Shown here: positions 1-13,463 of the stretch, one piece after another
How the letters are laid out: every line of letters begins with the position of its first letter
How positions within the stretch are numbered: the stretch's first letter is position 1
Origin: Diadema setosum
Lineage: Eukaryota; Echinodermata; Echinoidea; Diadematoida; Diadematidae
Assembly: GCF_964275005.1 (NCBI RefSeq)
Contig: NC_092701.1
Coordinates: 30,371,106 to 30,435,105 of the forward strand
Reading direction: 5' to 3'
DNA length: 64,000 nucleotides
Position numbers and translations under genes: made by a program
The notes under the pieces: model-generated
What the model was told of the DNA's origin: nothing
The model's database searches: none
What the model saw: the letters and a program-made list of their open reading frames with translations, nothing else

Positions 1-239
1 ATACTTCTACAAAAGTGATAACTACGTAAAAATTACACCGAATTACACACTGAGAATTTCAGAATATGTAGTATGGAATATCTACTATCGAAATGATTGA
101 AAATCTCAAAATTGAAAATTTGACCCAAAATCGAGTGATTCGTCGGTCCGTGTGACCGGCGACGAATTGTACATGTATGTTGTATGTCCTATGAATTTTT
201 CTCTATTTGTATACTCATCTTGTACTTTCATGTTTTATT

Positions 240-300
240 GTACACATGCTCTGTATATCTTGAATGTTTGGTGCAAAATAAACTGAACTGAAACTGAAAA
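240..300 (+). repeat. Possible LINE 3' tail
   Basis: AATAAACTGAACTGAAACTG at the end of an AT-rich, non-coding stretch resembles the signal plus short tandem tail of non-LTR retrotransposon 3' ends. No reverse transcriptase is present. Confidence 0.35.
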
Positions 301-942
301 TTGGTAATATGACTGTGGTTTGAAAGAAAAGCAATTTTCTAGAGATACAGTGTAGAAATGTCACTCCACCATGAAATTTGAAACATTGCAGAGAAGTTGG
401 TAAAACATGAGAGAATACAATCTGAATTATTCTGTGATCACAACGATCCTAGACTACAGTAGTATCAATATTCAATGTTAAAACAATGCATGGACGGTGG
501 TTTCTAAACCTCTGGGTTGCAAGTCAATGTCAGATTATCGCTCAAATGGACTCTTTGTTTCGCTGTCTTTACGTGATAGTTGGGGAAACATTTTTGTTTG
601 CCTAAAATGAACATAACACTTACAGCTCATGTAGGTTCTTGAATGTACAATATGATGTATGTGCATACATGTAGAGGTTGCAGTGTTGAGATTTTCCTGC
701 TTTTCGCACAACCAGAAACTAGCGCGAAAATAAAAGCACGCAAATATTTTTGCTTGCCACATGTTCCAGTAGTTGGTGTCTTGCTTCTGCGGAACTAAAA
801 ACATTTAAGACTCATCTCACCCGACCAAGTGCGAAATATAAGTCACGCAAAACAATTCCACTTTTACACTAATTAAGCCCTATGAGTGGGCTATGCAGTA
901 ATCAGTACAGTATGCCACACATATTAATAACTGTGATTAGTG

Positions 943-1382
943 TAGGGTAACATCCCCAGTATTCGGTCACTTAAGCTTTTTTTGCAATATTTTTCAAACT
1001 AAAATAATACATACATACATCATATCTACAGCAATGTATGTGAAATATATCAAATTTCTTTAATCTCAACTTTCATTTTGTTAAATATCTCACAGAGTTG
1101 CACAAAATCCCGAAATATTTCACCTTGAAAATTCCCCAGTATTCGGTCACGCGATGTGTGCGTTCAAAGTCAATGCGTGTTCAAGGCAGCTGAAAAATGC
1201 ACGCGCATGCTACCTTGTTGGCGCAAAATTGCATCGGGGGAGTTTCCTGTTGTGAATGAGTGTGCAAGTATGTGAATTAATGTGATTTGGGTGTGTTGTG
1301 ACAGTTGAACTTACTGGCTGGTGACTAGTGATAAGTGACCGAATACCGGGGGCTGACCGAATACGCTGGTGCCCTTACCCTA
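943..1382. mobile_element. MITE with AGGGTAA / ATTCGGTCA inverted ends
   Basis: The left end, AGGGTAACATCCCCAGTATT followed by CGGTCAC, is mirrored on the right by GTGACCGAATAC...CTGACCGAATACGCTGG and TTACCCT. A second internal CCCCAGTATTCGGTCAC copy lies at 1133. TA borders both ends. Confidence 0.65.
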
Positions 1383-2125
1383 TCTGACCGAATTCTAAAG
1401 TTCTAGGATCGTGTCATTGTCGAAAATGATCTCCGTCATCTAATGAAATGTTAGATGCCGCTGCCGTAAAGCAGACGTAATCCAGATCTATGGACTGTAA
1501 TATTAATAATATTATGGTGTTATACTCTTGAGAAACCCATCCAATGGCAATAATACTCCAGGAACCTGTATAACCCTGCTGCAGGGTCATTGTTCTGCCA
1601 CTTTTGGATTGTGGTGCGTAGTGCCCAGGCCCAACTCACTGTTGTAGGGAGGTCATATAGCCGTAGTCGGCTGACCTTGTCAGTACAGCCCACATGCCAC
1701 ACTTGCACACCGTAGCACAGGCAAATAGGTATCGATATCTACTTTTAGTACTAATGTAATAGCCTACTACACTAGTAAGTGTAGGCCTACTGCTGGTACT
1801 AAACTACACACTGCACTAGACTACTACGATCCTCACTCGGGTACGGTACAATGTATGTAATTTACGCCAATGACGGTCTATGCAACTGATGTGACTGGAC
1901 AGTAGGGTTTCTACTGCTATAAATGCTCCTTTACGCACGCGTCGTGTATTGACGTGCCGGTGACTGGACTGGCATAAAAAGAAGGACGACAATTAGCGTA
2001 AGACTAGAGCTTCGTCAAATTCCTGAAATGCTTTATTTGTTACACTACGGGCTGATGAATATTAAAATTAAGTTATTATCAGTCGCAAAAATCAAAGCAA
2101 ACGCTAAGTTTCTCTCTTGTCTCAC
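1383..2125. other. Intergenic, nothing recognised
   Basis: Mixed-composition DNA with TAGGCCTA words and no convincing exon or repeat. Confidence 0.5.
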
Positions 2126-2262
2126 CAAAGAAAATCGTTGTCTTTATCTTCATACGAATTGTGAACTCCATTGTAATTGTACACGGGAGGTGCATGTGTC
2201 CGCTTTCTTCCCCGAACGGCGACCCGTGTTGTCTGCCTGCTGCCAGCGTTGTTGTTTGCCAT
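2126..2262 (-). CDS. Candidate first coding exon, unknown gene
   Basis: On the minus strand an ATG opens MANNNAGSRQTTRVAVRGRK and RTHAPPVYNYNGVHNSYEDK and runs into a good donor, GTGAGA, at 2125-2120. Base composition here is richer in GC than the surroundings. No downstream exon could be identified to the left within the window, and no domain is recognised, so this could be chance. Confidence 0.3.
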
Positions 2263-3187
2263 TTCCCCTACTTTCGCGAAACCGCAGGGGCTGAAATTTC
2301 TCCAGCAAATGCTCCAAGCTCTCAACAAATTCGCAGGGATTTCTGCAGTGCAATCTACTCTCCAGCAAACGCTCTACGCTTTTTGACCTCGACACTGTGT
2401 GATTTTTCTTCCAAAAGTCATGTTTTCGCAAAATATGTCAATTTTCGCGTTGTGAGTAATGACAACACCATTCCGGATGTGTGCGAAAGAAGACTTATTC
2501 CGCATGCGCATAGCCAGCTCGCTATGAGCCCGCCGTGCAGGCTGATGGGAAATTCCAAGGGTATCGCTAGAGCTCGTTGCTGCTGTGCTACGCAATTCCA
2601 AAATGAATGCGGCGTGTTCAGATTTTTTTTTTTTTTTTTCCCGCTATATAGATCTACTTTTTAGTAAATACCTCTCCAAATTGTATCAACGCATTTTAGT
2701 TCATCTCGTTTTCGCAATTTCCGTATTTTGTTTGAAATATTCTAAATAGTAAGTGAATAAAGTAGTTCTCTCGACTCGTATGAGATAAGACTAGGTTACA
2801 TAGGGTTATCGAAAAATTTCGACCATCAAAACCAAGTTTTCGTACCCAAAATTGTTCTCTCCTGCAGGTGCTACTTTCAGTAAAAGGTCATTCTTGTGCA
2901 ACTTTTTTGTGTTGTATCGGATTTGACTCAAGGAGAAAGCTCACATTATACGATGTAGGCCTACTAGTCTTGAAGGCTTTCTAGGTAATCATTTACATTA
3001 ACTATTTAGGCCTCACTTTTTTGGGGCCTACATATTCCAAGTCCAAACCGAAGTAATGATCTTTTTATACCAAGTTACATGTATCTACGGTCCATTTCTT
3101 TTTTATTAAACTTAATTTATTCCATTAATATATTTATATTTATATGTATAATATAATCATTATGTATGCCTACACTTTTATACTTTA

Positions 3188-3224
3188 TAGTAGTAGTAGT
3201 ATAGCAGTAGTAGTAGTAGTAGTA

Positions 3225-3292
<68 letters not shown>
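3188..3292 (+). repeat. (TAG)n microsatellite
   Basis: About 30 TAG units with two interruptions. Confidence 0.95.
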
Positions 3293-3469
3293 ATATAATT
3301 TTTTGCTGTGTCGTGGTATCCAGGGCCTAAAAATATTTTGATATTTATATCAAGGGACGCAGATAGAAGGGAAGCAAAAAGAATCAATGAAATTATAAAA
3401 CTTTTATATTTTGTGGAATAACAAGGAGGTGGAAGGTCCCTTATACATATTCGGATATATAATCTTTAT

Positions 3470-3475
<6 letters not shown>

Positions 3476-3522
<47 letters not shown>
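3476..3522 (+). repeat. (TA)n microsatellite
   Basis: Uninterrupted TA run bordering the MITE at 3523. Confidence 0.95.
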
Positions 3523-3526
<4 letters not shown>

Positions 3527-3767
3527 GAGTTTGTTTGCAAAAACCGATAAGTCCATATTTGCCAAATGGAGATATTTGCGATTAAAGGTCAAGAAAAATA
3601 AAGAGAATAATAAGAAAATTTTTGCTTCTTTTGACCATATCTTAAAAAATATACCTTTATATGTAGTGACCAATATATCATTTAAAAGGTATTATTTTGT
3701 ACTTTATGACAGAGATCGTACTTCAAAATCTTCAAAAATGGACTTATCGGTTTTTGCAAACAAAGCC

Positions 3768-3771
<4 letters not shown>
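3523..3771 (+). mobile_element. TA-inserted MITE, copy 1 (TGAAGAGTTTGTTTGC)
   Basis: Terminal inverted repeats contain GTTTGCAAAAACCGATAAG and extend about 34 bp. The element sits inside a (TA)n microsatellite, consistent with a TA target. A homologous inverted copy is at 26385-26632. Confidence 0.75.
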
Positions 3772-3804
<33 letters not shown>

Positions 3805-3862
3805 CATATATATATATATATATACTTGTATACCCATCATGTATATCACATTTTAATATATA

Positions 3863-3896
<34 letters not shown>
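3772..3896 (+). repeat. (TA)n microsatellite, interrupted
   Basis: Three TA runs separated by short unique spacers on the far side of the same MITE. Confidence 0.9.
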
Positions 3897-4395
3897 TATT
3901 TTTGTCATGTAATCATGAGTAAAACGATGAAAAATTATTGTGCGTATAATCATTTCAGTCTCTCGCGATGATTAACCATATTAATGGCTGTATTCATGGC
4001 ATGCATGCAAGTCTTATTATGAAGAAAAATATAAAGAAAAAAAAAATCACGCCGACAGTTCCGAATGCCATTATGAGAGACAATTAAACAAGGCTATTGT
4101 TCAGGTCTTTTTCTCCTCTCTCCCATGTGATAGGCCTTCAATGCTGCATGTTCTTCCTATTTTGCTCAGCATTGTTTCATGAGTAGAGTTTGGTTGTTCT
4201 TTGTAAGTTGGTTCGTTTTCTGTACTTCTGTTCAATGATCAGTAGGCCTATATAGGCCTATATTATGCAACAGTATATAAGGCAACATAATAAGGACGAT
4301 GTATTGCCATCAGGAGAGTGAAAACAAAACGGAACAAAAACAAACAAATATGCATGAACTCATCCTCTGTTTGATACCTATTACTAGTATATATA

Positions 4396-4963
4396 CACTG
4401 CAAAAAGTCCAGTGTTAAATATGAAACACCGAGCTGGTGTTAAATTTCCGGTGCTCATTCATGGTGTTAGATTAACCCCTCCGGGTGTCATTTCATGGTG
4501 TTAGATTAACACCTCCGGGTGTCATTTCAATATATATATATATTTTTTTCTAATACTAGTAGTTTCTTAGGGACTGAATTTCTTGTTAATTCTGAACAAG
4601 ACGAAGAATTTTCCGATAAAGTACTTGAATTTTGAAAAAAAAAGTGTAAACACATTTACAGCACAGTAACACCAGTTGGTGTGGTCTCCTATTGAAGCTG
4701 GACGGGTGTTATACCATTGAAATTAACACCATCCATATCAAATCAACACCATGCGGTGTCATTAATGAATTAACTCTATAGCGCAGTGTCAAAAATATCA
4801 CCAGCAACAGTGTCAAATTAACATCACGAAGTGCCAGGTGAACACTTTTTAACACGGTCACAATACATTTTCTACACCTGTGGGTGCGGTCCTTTATTGA
4901 AGCTTGATCGGTGTTAGATTTAACACCCATGGTGTTAAATCTAACACCGATGTTTTTACAGTG
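4396..4963. mobile_element. CACTG-ended element with AACACC/GGTGTT subterminal repeats
   Basis: It begins CACTGCAAAAAGTCC and ends TGTTTTTACAGTG, bordered by TA. Many GGTGTTA/TAACACC words in both orientations fill both sides. The layout resembles CACTA-type subterminal repeats. A short (TA)n sits in the middle. Confidence 0.6.
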
Positions 4964-7099
4964 TACAGACGAATCATAGACATCACCTTTTGGGAAATGG
5001 CAAAGAATACATGCACATGCCATCGATATTCGGCCAAATGGTTAAATTCAACCAAAGATTGAATTGAAATTGGAAGATTGAAATCCTCGAATTCACCCCT
5101 TTCCTATGAAAGTTGAATGTGATCAATTTTATACAGTAATTATATTCCGGTCGCCTTTGTATTATCATTGTGACACATTGTTTGAGGATGGACCTAAAAG
5201 GTCCATGGTTTGAGTAAAGGCCCTTGGCGTATTTGACTGTGTGCAGATACTGGACAGGAACGATAATAGTCGATTTCTGTTTCTGTGGTATATAAACGGA
5301 TATACTTACCAGTGGTGTAAACCTGCATGGCGTATGTTATCGACATGACTATATTGTATTCAATACTAGTCGACACGCACGGGAACATGAAGAGACAATT
5401 TTGTCGACTTAATGATACGCGATTGTCAACTCACGCGATTGTTCTGAATAATTTTGAAATTTTGACATATTCATTGAGTCGGGGTTACCCGATTTATCGA
5501 CATTAGAATATACAAAGTCGACTTAATACGCAAGGGTATGACATTCTGTACACCGGCACGTCAGTGCAACCATGCAGCTGTGTGAATTGTCTTGGTTCAC
5601 CGCTAATTCCCGATCTTTAGCGTCATATAATAGCACGCTAATCCCATTATAGGTCCCTGACGTGGTCTCTGGGTTCCCTTTTCAAGTTTAGTAGTGAAAG
5701 AAAAAGGATAATCCTATAGATGAAAGGTCACTGAACAGCTTTAAATTAATGAATCAACCTCTATAGAGCCCATTATATACAACAGACTTTTCGTATAAAA
5801 CTATAGATTATGCCCCGGGCGAAAAGAAGTTGTAGAGTATAGGCCTATGAACGTCATGATTGTATATAGACTAATAATTGGCCAAAAAGTCTTGTGTCTG
5901 TCTTCACCAAAGTTTGACCATGATCAACTCAAAAGCCTCTCTCGGCTTTTTATATCCTGATACAACTTCGATGGATCGATTAATGATTCAAACTCACAAT
6001 CATGTCAAAAACACTTGAGTAATACGCGGTCTTTATAATGAACATGCACTGCTTGATAGCCAATTAGTGTACACATACGTGTACAGTATACATACACCGG
6101 TCTTGTAAACTGTCGGAGCAAAAATAATAGTCATGCACAGGGTGTGTACAGTAAGAGGTGAGGATTTAGCGAGATATTCAGAAACCACTCATGTCAAAGA
6201 GCATGCAATTCTAAGGGGTATCAAAAGTTTACAAGTGATGAAAATCGTTTTTGAAATGGCTGAGATAGGACTATGCAAAAACAAGGTGAAACAAACAGAT
6301 CCTAATAAAAGGTGTGGCCTGTCGCCTTTTTTTATTATCACTTTTTTTTTAAATATCTAAGCCATTTGCAAACCAATTTTCATCAAATAAACGTTGAATC
6401 CTTCTTAAAATGACATGCTCTTTCATATTTCATAAGAGGTTTTTCATTATCTCACTTAGGAATGTTCAAAACATGAATCCCCACCTCAACCAGTACTGTA
6501 CAGTCCCTTTAAAGGGAGTAGAAAAGCAATGAGATGAAATAGAGTTCTAATTCCCTGCTAATCAAGTGCATCATGGAGGGACTCTGAGACGCGTGGAAAA
6601 TGATCGTGATAGGCATGTGCGGAAAATGAATTATTCATCCCTTTGTCCTGGCAAAAAGTTGAAAAAAAAGTAAAAAAAAAAAAAGGGGGAGGGGAAGACC
6701 AACTTTATGCCTTCTAGCGAACTAACTAGGCTCTTACGGAGCAATCTGAATAGAGTAAATTGGTCTACAAAATACCTCATTATTGGAGGCTGGACACCAT
6801 TTCTCTCTGATTTAGGGACGAGCATTACGTTCCGGCATCAAGTCGGCCTATACAAAATTCAGGAAACGCGTGAAAATTATTGAGTGGCGAAACCGCACAT
6901 GTAGTTTTCTTCTTTAGGGACCTTAAGTTGTTTTGAGCCGAAAAGTCCTTGCAACTTTAACTGAAATGGATAAAAAAGAAAGAAAAAAAAGGGAGGCGAA
7001 TTTTTACTTATGGTATAGGCCGAGAAACACAGTTTAGGGCCCAAGGGGTGGGCGATAGGGCAGTTATATACCCCCTGGACAATTACCCCGGACCCTTTC
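4964..7099. other. Intergenic, low-complexity and unassigned repeats
   Basis: There is a small hairpin ATGGACCTAAAAGGTCCAT at 5188-5206, GTCGACTTAAT words at 5403 and 5516, and CCCTTTAAAGGG near 6505 that resembles fused ends of the TTAA MITE. No gene is evident. Confidence 0.5.
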
Positions 7100-7176
7100 C
7101 CTGACCCTATAACCCTAACCAAAACTCTAACCCTAAAACCCAACCCTAACCCTAATCTTTTACTCTAACCTTATCA
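7100..7176 (+). repeat. Degenerate CCCTAA (telomere-type) tract
   Basis: Interrupted CCCTAACC units (TATAACCCTAACC, AACCCTAACCCTAATC) form about 75 bp of interstitial telomere-like repeat, too degenerate and too internal to be a chromosome end. Confidence 0.6.
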
Positions 7177-7687
7177 CTAACCAGTGTTTAGCCGAGGGAG
7201 GGGGGTACGAATTTGAGACATCATTATCTTTCCGTGGATGTACAAACCTTGCATTGCCTTGGGAGGCTAGGCTGACGGCGTCGCAGCAGTGTATGGCAGG
7301 CCAAAAGATCAAGAGTCTTCCGCAAAACATCCACTTTAATACAGGTTGACCGCATCTGTTGTTGTACATGTATTCGCCTGAATATTGTGTTCATTATAAT
7401 TATGTTCTGTTCCTAAGTTTAAGCCCCATGATACCGACTTGAAACCGACTTATGATACAGATAATATTATGTCTCTGGCTGAAGCTTAGATTCTATTCTT
7501 GGTGTGTTGTCTGGCTAAGGCTCCAGGCAAATGCCTGTATGTGTTTTCAAGTTGTAGGACCTACATGTACAATGATACTCAAATTTCTAGATGGTTTCAG
7601 TTTATAGTAAATTTGCAAAATACTAAAATCTATTTGGCTATTTTACTTTTCCAATGCATGCACACTGCTCTTTATGTATTCTAGCTA

Positions 7688-8289
7688 TCTAAAGGAAACC
7701 AAAGCCCAAATAATACATTTTATGGACCGAGTGAAAGCAATTTATAGAAGAACATCTCTGTAAAAGTTTGAGGAAAAAATCAGACAATATAATTTAGATT
7801 CAAAATTATTAATTTTAAAAGTTTTTTTTTTTTTTGCCGTCATTGCCGGATATGAAAATTATTACGAGTTCATGACATCACTTTGGACAACAATATCAAA
7901 AATATAATAGTATAAGGGGAAATCAACAAGATTTCATTTTTTATAGGGTAGACAAGCAAGCAGCCAAGATGTGCGTATGTTGAATGATGGCATAATCTGT
8001 GTTAAGGCCCATAATTCCCCCTATTTTCTGAAAGAGGTAAGTTGAGTGCTCTGTTATTTTGCTAGAAAAGTGGAAATATATTGAATTTTCTTTATATTTT
8101 TTATACTGTCGTCCACAATGACATGAAATGTAGTATCCTCATGCAGCCATTATGGCAATGAAACTTAAAAGAATTCAAAACTTCTGAATCAAAGTTCAAA
8201 TTTCCTAAAACTCTCACTGATATGTTCCACTAATACATTGCTGCTTTTACTAAATCCACTCTTATATTGGAGCTTTGGTTTATTTTAAA
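7688..8289. mobile_element. Palindromic AAAGGAAACC MITE, copy 1
   Basis: It begins CTAAAGGAAACCAAAGC and ends with the diverged complement GCTTTGGTTTATTTTAAA. The internal AAAAGTTTGAGGAAAAAATC segment links it to the copies at 38690, 40470 and 62735. Confidence 0.6.
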
Positions 8290-9177
8290 TATGAATTTAA
8301 TATTTGTAACTTTTTATGTCATTGTCATGCATGTAGGCACACTGTGTCTACATCAAAGTTACATGTACAAACATAACAATTCGACTAAGAATGTTTTTGT
8401 AGCTTACTTGGTCACCCTCATGCAAACATAGGACTTTGATCCTTGTGATAATTATGTTCATCCACATAATGTTACGTGTATTCATGTTATAAAGTGTTAA
8501 CTTGATGATCTTATGTGGTCCTCAGAGTGGGAAATCCTGTTCATTTGATTATGCATGATCATACAATGGTCAATACAATGTACATTAATAACCAAAATCA
8601 ATAGAGAATATAAGGCAAAAGAAAAAGAAACCAAGCAATTTATTCCACTGAGCAATCAAAGGAATGTTACTTTATATTTTTTTTTAAAAACCATAACAGA
8701 TCTCTTAGTAAAGAGTTTCCAGGTAGCAATACATAACAGGGCTTCTCACAAGGAAAACGGCCACAGTAAGTTCTGCAAAACACATACACTTTTCAAAGTA
8801 GGTGACATTGTAGATAAACATACATTATGGTATCGGCTCTGTCATACAGTACACGACATAAAATTTCACCACATAAGAAACATAAACATAATTCTTGGGA
8901 TTTTCTTTGGTTTAAACTTCTTTCCATTTAATACTCATGATACCACTTAACGGATTAAAACAACATCGAAGTGAAGATTCATCGTGGAGGTCATTCCATC
9001 AGTTTCAGCTATCTTAACTTGCATTTGACTTACTTCTGTTTCATGAATTCTACATACATGTATGTACGTGCACCAATTCAAAACATGTGCATGACACATG
9101 TACTGATAACAAACTACATGTATACATATCATGAAGAGTTAGGAGCTCCCCAGCAGTTCAACGTGATCGACTAAGTA

Positions 9178-9543
9178 AACCTTAAGGGTACTGTTTACCA
9201 TTGGGAGCAGTGATCTAAAAATTGTTCGAGATATCACATTTGATGCTTATGTGTATGTCAGTTGTATCACAAAACATTCTACCATGTAAAAATTTTGCAA
9301 TAAAGCCTATACGAGGAGATACAAGGTAATTTTCTCAGTAAACCATGACTGCAGACGGTTTACTCGAGAAATATCTTTATCACGACTGTTGTTCACATTT
9401 TGTATATTTAATACTTAACATTAATTATACTGATTTAAATTTTTACATAGGTTGTTTTGATCCCTAACTCACATTTTAGAACTAGTTTGAAGCACCAAAG
9501 CTGGGTTTTTGTTTCATCTGAAAAATGGTAAATGACTTTAAGC
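9178..9543. repeat. Dispersed repeat with AAGGGTACTGTTTACC end
   Basis: It starts TTAAGGGTACTGTTTACCAT and ends AAATGGTAAATGACTTTAAG, suggesting short inverted ends. The body looks non-coding. Only one copy is in the window, so the call is tentative. Confidence 0.35.
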
Positions 9544-12264
9544 ATAGAAAAAAAAAAGGGGGGGGGGGTAAAAGAAATATCCCCTTCTTATGTCTTCACA
9601 GGGTAAAAACAAAAACAAAAAACAAAACAACAAAACTCAAGCTCATACAAACATAAAATTCAGAGATGTACCAACATCCATACCTTCTGATGGGGTATTA
9701 TGTTCAACATGCATGGGATTTATGGTAAAATTTTGTTATGCTAAACTGGTGGAATGAGCATTATGATACAGTACAATGAATGCATCTTGCATCCTTGTTG
9801 CAATTTAACAATCCTTTGGTACAGTACATTGTGATATTAGTCTGTCTTTTATTTGTATCAAAAGGGACGAAAGAAAGTTCTAACTTTTATTCGTCTGACT
9901 GTATGATCCCACTCTATTAGGTTCACCGGTGTAAGTGAATGGAATTCAACAAGTACTGTTTTGAAAAGCAGCACAACTCTTTCTAGATTTAAGTGCTTAC
10001 TGAAGCGTTCTTTTTTTAAACAGTTAGCCATGACCAAGTAGACAATGTCCTTTTTATCTATGCTGTCTTCTCTGCTTATGCATAACGCATGTGTGTGTGA
10101 GAGTGTATACATGTATAATATGTACATATTAATGTGATGGTGTTTTGTTTATCTTCTTGATTTCACACAGAATCATTTGTAATATACATGTATGTTGTTA
10201 TTGTAAAGTATATAGTATTTTCATGTGTACGCAATCTAATGCAAGCACAAGATGCTTTCAAGGCTGCCTCTCATTGTAAACACCACCATTATGTTTTTGT
10301 GTTTTATTTTGCTGAATAAATGGCCTAAATTGGCCTCAATCAATACAAAGATACACAATAACAAATCTCCTTTCACAATTACAATCTCTACTTGGAGCAT
10401 ATCCGGTCCATTATGGAAAAGAGCTCTAATAGTACATCAAATGCTTGACTGTGCAGCTAGTACGTTGTAATGTCTCAAATGTTCTCACTGTCACACTTTG
10501 GTTTTTTTTTTTTCCCCTTTAAAACAAAGAAAAAGGTAAATTAAAAGACCAGTATATTTGTAGATTGTAAGGTCCCTTCAACTCAACTCCACTTGCAGCA
10601 GTGGTACTTACATTAGGCACCACAGGCATTCTAGATGCTTTACCTCTCCCATAGGAAGGGACCCAATAGTTGCTTATTAAATGATAGTGAACATGAATGC
10701 TTTCATAGTTGTAAAAAGTAAAATCTTATATTCAATATCCAAAGTGCATCTTACATGGTGGAGCTTGTATCCTGTGTGACCCCAGCAAAACCCAAAGTAA
10801 CTGCAGAATGCAGAAATACACACTGTATGTGTACTGTAGTGTAACTTATTGAAGCATACTACTGTACTACATGTATAAGAGATATATACATTGTAACACT
10901 TCGTACTCAGGCAACTGCCTGTAAGAACCTTGTGGGTGCATGTAAAAAGTTCATGAGGATTTCAGAATCATAGTAGGGAAAGGGAAAGCAGTCTTTCACA
11001 TTCCAGCTCTTTTAAAGGATCTCATTAGAAACATAATATACACACAAAAATTTAGTTCCTACTGATAAAAAAATACACTTCACATTGACTCTGTAAATCA
11101 AACATTAATACACTGTGTTTCCTATCTAATTTCTACTTTACTCATGATACGGTTAGATACACGTGTACAGCATTATGCTGCAAGTACAATGTACATTATA
11201 GCACATAGTAACCCAAATCTCTAAATGATGAGGGAGTTTATAATTTGCACTGCCTTGAGAAATTAATTGATAAGTCTGCCATTATAGGTTCAGTTCAATC
11301 CTTTTACAACAAATACGATTATAGTGAAATTCTTCTTACAACAAAGTAAACACGTGAATTCAGGTCCCCAAATTATCAAGTGCATTATTTATATGTACTT
11401 TACTATTCAGCTGTAACAGAATTTCAATTTAACGAAAGAAAACTGCTGATGTGGAATACTTCAATGTGCTAGGAGTTGCCTGCATCGTAAATATGTAAGA
11501 ATACACCCTGAGCTAATTTCTGGGGATTAGTGCTTGTTGTCACACTACATATCACTGCAGCATTATAATTCTGGGCAACTGGGAATGAAAAATGATCGGT
11601 GGAACTAGTCAAAGCAGTACAAAGGACAGTTATTTCTTTGATGTCACTGAAACTATGCCTGCCAACGTATACACTGTACCCTCATAATTATCAAAATCAG
11701 GAACATTCCACAAAGCAGTTAGGGAGATACTTCTGTGTACATGTAACATCCATCTCGATAGACAAAGATACAGAATCGGGGAGATATTCGTAATAACTGT
11801 ATTCGGTTTCACCTATCAAGACATGAAGAAATACACGTATTGCTTTCAAGAAGCCTCCTGTGTAATCAGGGAGACTTATAAGCTCTGCTGGATTTCCTTT
11901 GATACCAATTGTCCCTTGCAATCACCAGGATTGGAATCAGAGTTTGCATGGTGGTGGTGGGGGGTGGGGGGGAGTACAACGACTGGACTTGAAGACATCT
12001 TGCACTAGGTGCACACATTAATGTATTTTATGTGACCAAACCTTTGAAATTCTAATTCACAGTGCCTGTATTCGAAAAAAAAAAAAAATCTTTCATTAAT
12101 ATTTGTCTAAATTTCATTGAAACAATTTTTTGTGTACAGCATACACAAATTGCAATCAGAGATTCATATCATGAATCAGTTGTACTGTATCATCAAAGCA
12201 CTACAAATTGTATTATTTTACAGAGAACATGATCAAGTGACAACCTTTGTCATCAATTTCTATT
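9544..12264. other. Intergenic, nothing recognised
   Basis: AT-rich DNA with TACATGTA words, A/G homopolymers near 9550 and a G tract near 11960. Open frames are short and not family-like. Confidence 0.5.
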
Positions 12265-12353
12265 AACCCGTTGGGGACGAGTCCTGAGTATACTCGGACA
12301 GGTATCTATGGGAAATGCGTGTTGTAGCGAAATCAGTCCGTCCTCAACGGGTT
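12265..12353. mobile_element. AACCCGTTGGGGACGAG mini-palindrome, copy 1
   Basis: An 89-bp element with inverted ends AACCCGTTG and CAACGGGTT and a core holding GGGAAATGCGTG and GTAGCGAAATCAGTCCGTCC. Second copy at 15929-16005. Confidence 0.7.
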
Positions 12354-12796
12354 GAAGTCCTAGTTGGAGACCAGCTCTGTGCAATTTACAGCTTTGTTCT
12401 TACAATATTTGTAATTGGTACACAATGAATCTACACTTTAGAAGCTTTACATAACTCTAAGGCTTTGGTGACACCACTTTCCTTTCTTTGCAAGTTACAC
12501 AGCCAACATTTTCATGAGGTCACCATGCCAATGATCTCATTTGATGACCTACGATTTAGTCTTTCATAAGAGGCACATGCCATGCCAGGCTGCTGAAATC
12601 CATCCACCTTATTGTAGCTCCTGTCGAGTTCTAAATGAGCGCAAATGTGATCGGTTGCACTGCTTTATTATGCTGCAAGGCATTAATATCAACTTCAGCA
12701 TTTGGTACTTTGGCACCATCTCCCCTGTGAGTATACAATCAGCTATACCGATTACATGCACATACAATGGGTCAGATGTACTGCATTGTATGTACA

Positions 12797-13039
12797 TACT
12801 GTATATGCCATATATTTCGCGAGTCTACATTTTCGCGAATCGAAAATTCCAAACAATTTCGCGAGTGGTTAAATTCGCGATTGTGGAGTCCTGTACAGAA
12901 GGGAGAAGTGTACACACGTATGTCACATTCACATCGGGATCAGAGTCAATATTTTCGCATGTTTTCAATTTCGCGAATAGCAACCGACTCGCGAAATTCG
13001 TGAAAATAAAAACTCGCGAAATATTCGGCGTATACAGTA
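12797..13039. mobile_element. TTCGCGAA-rich MITE, copy 1
   Basis: The ends TACTGTATATGCC and GGCGTATACAGTA are inverted. The body carries many TTCGCGA / TCGCGAA words in both orientations. Confidence 0.7.
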
Positions 13040-13290
13040 TTACATGTATACATTTTCCTGAACAGTTTAACAGCATGGTTCATGACCCTCCCTTGGCTCC
13101 TGTGACATATTGACCATGACAGAGACCTATTCCTTTATATGAAGTACTTGTCCATTTATCACATGTGACCATGCAATATACAACATAACTCTCCAGCCCC
13201 TTTACTAACTATACACAGCCGGGTCGCTGTACACAAATGTGTAGTGCTTTGCAGACCGTCTGGTCAGGCTACCCTTTTTAGCTAGTACTA

Positions 13291-13463
13291 CAGGGCTGCC
13301 AACTCTCAAGCACTGAGCGTGAGACTCGCGCATTTTGGTCCTTTCTCACTCTAAAACTTCATTTGCATGCCTTTCTATTGATCTCACTCATTTTGACTCC
13401 TAAATTATAGCACTGGCCTATGGGAGTCTCACTCTCAACTAGTTTCCAGTGTTGGCAGCCCTG
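13291..13463. mobile_element. 173-bp hAT-like MITE (CAGGGCTGCCAAC)
   Basis: Inverted ends CAGGGCTGCCAAC and GTTGGCAGCCCTG. The 8-bp flanks TAGTACTA and TAGTATGG match at the first five bases, as expected for an old hAT target duplication. Confidence 0.65.

Noticed and set aside
3411-3971. 186-codon open frame
   Set aside because: Its translation is mostly Ile-Tyr repeats from (TA)n and a MITE; no gene-like content.
8555-8950. 131-codon open frame
   Set aside because: AT-rich, without recognisable domain, splice context or compositional shift; likely chance.
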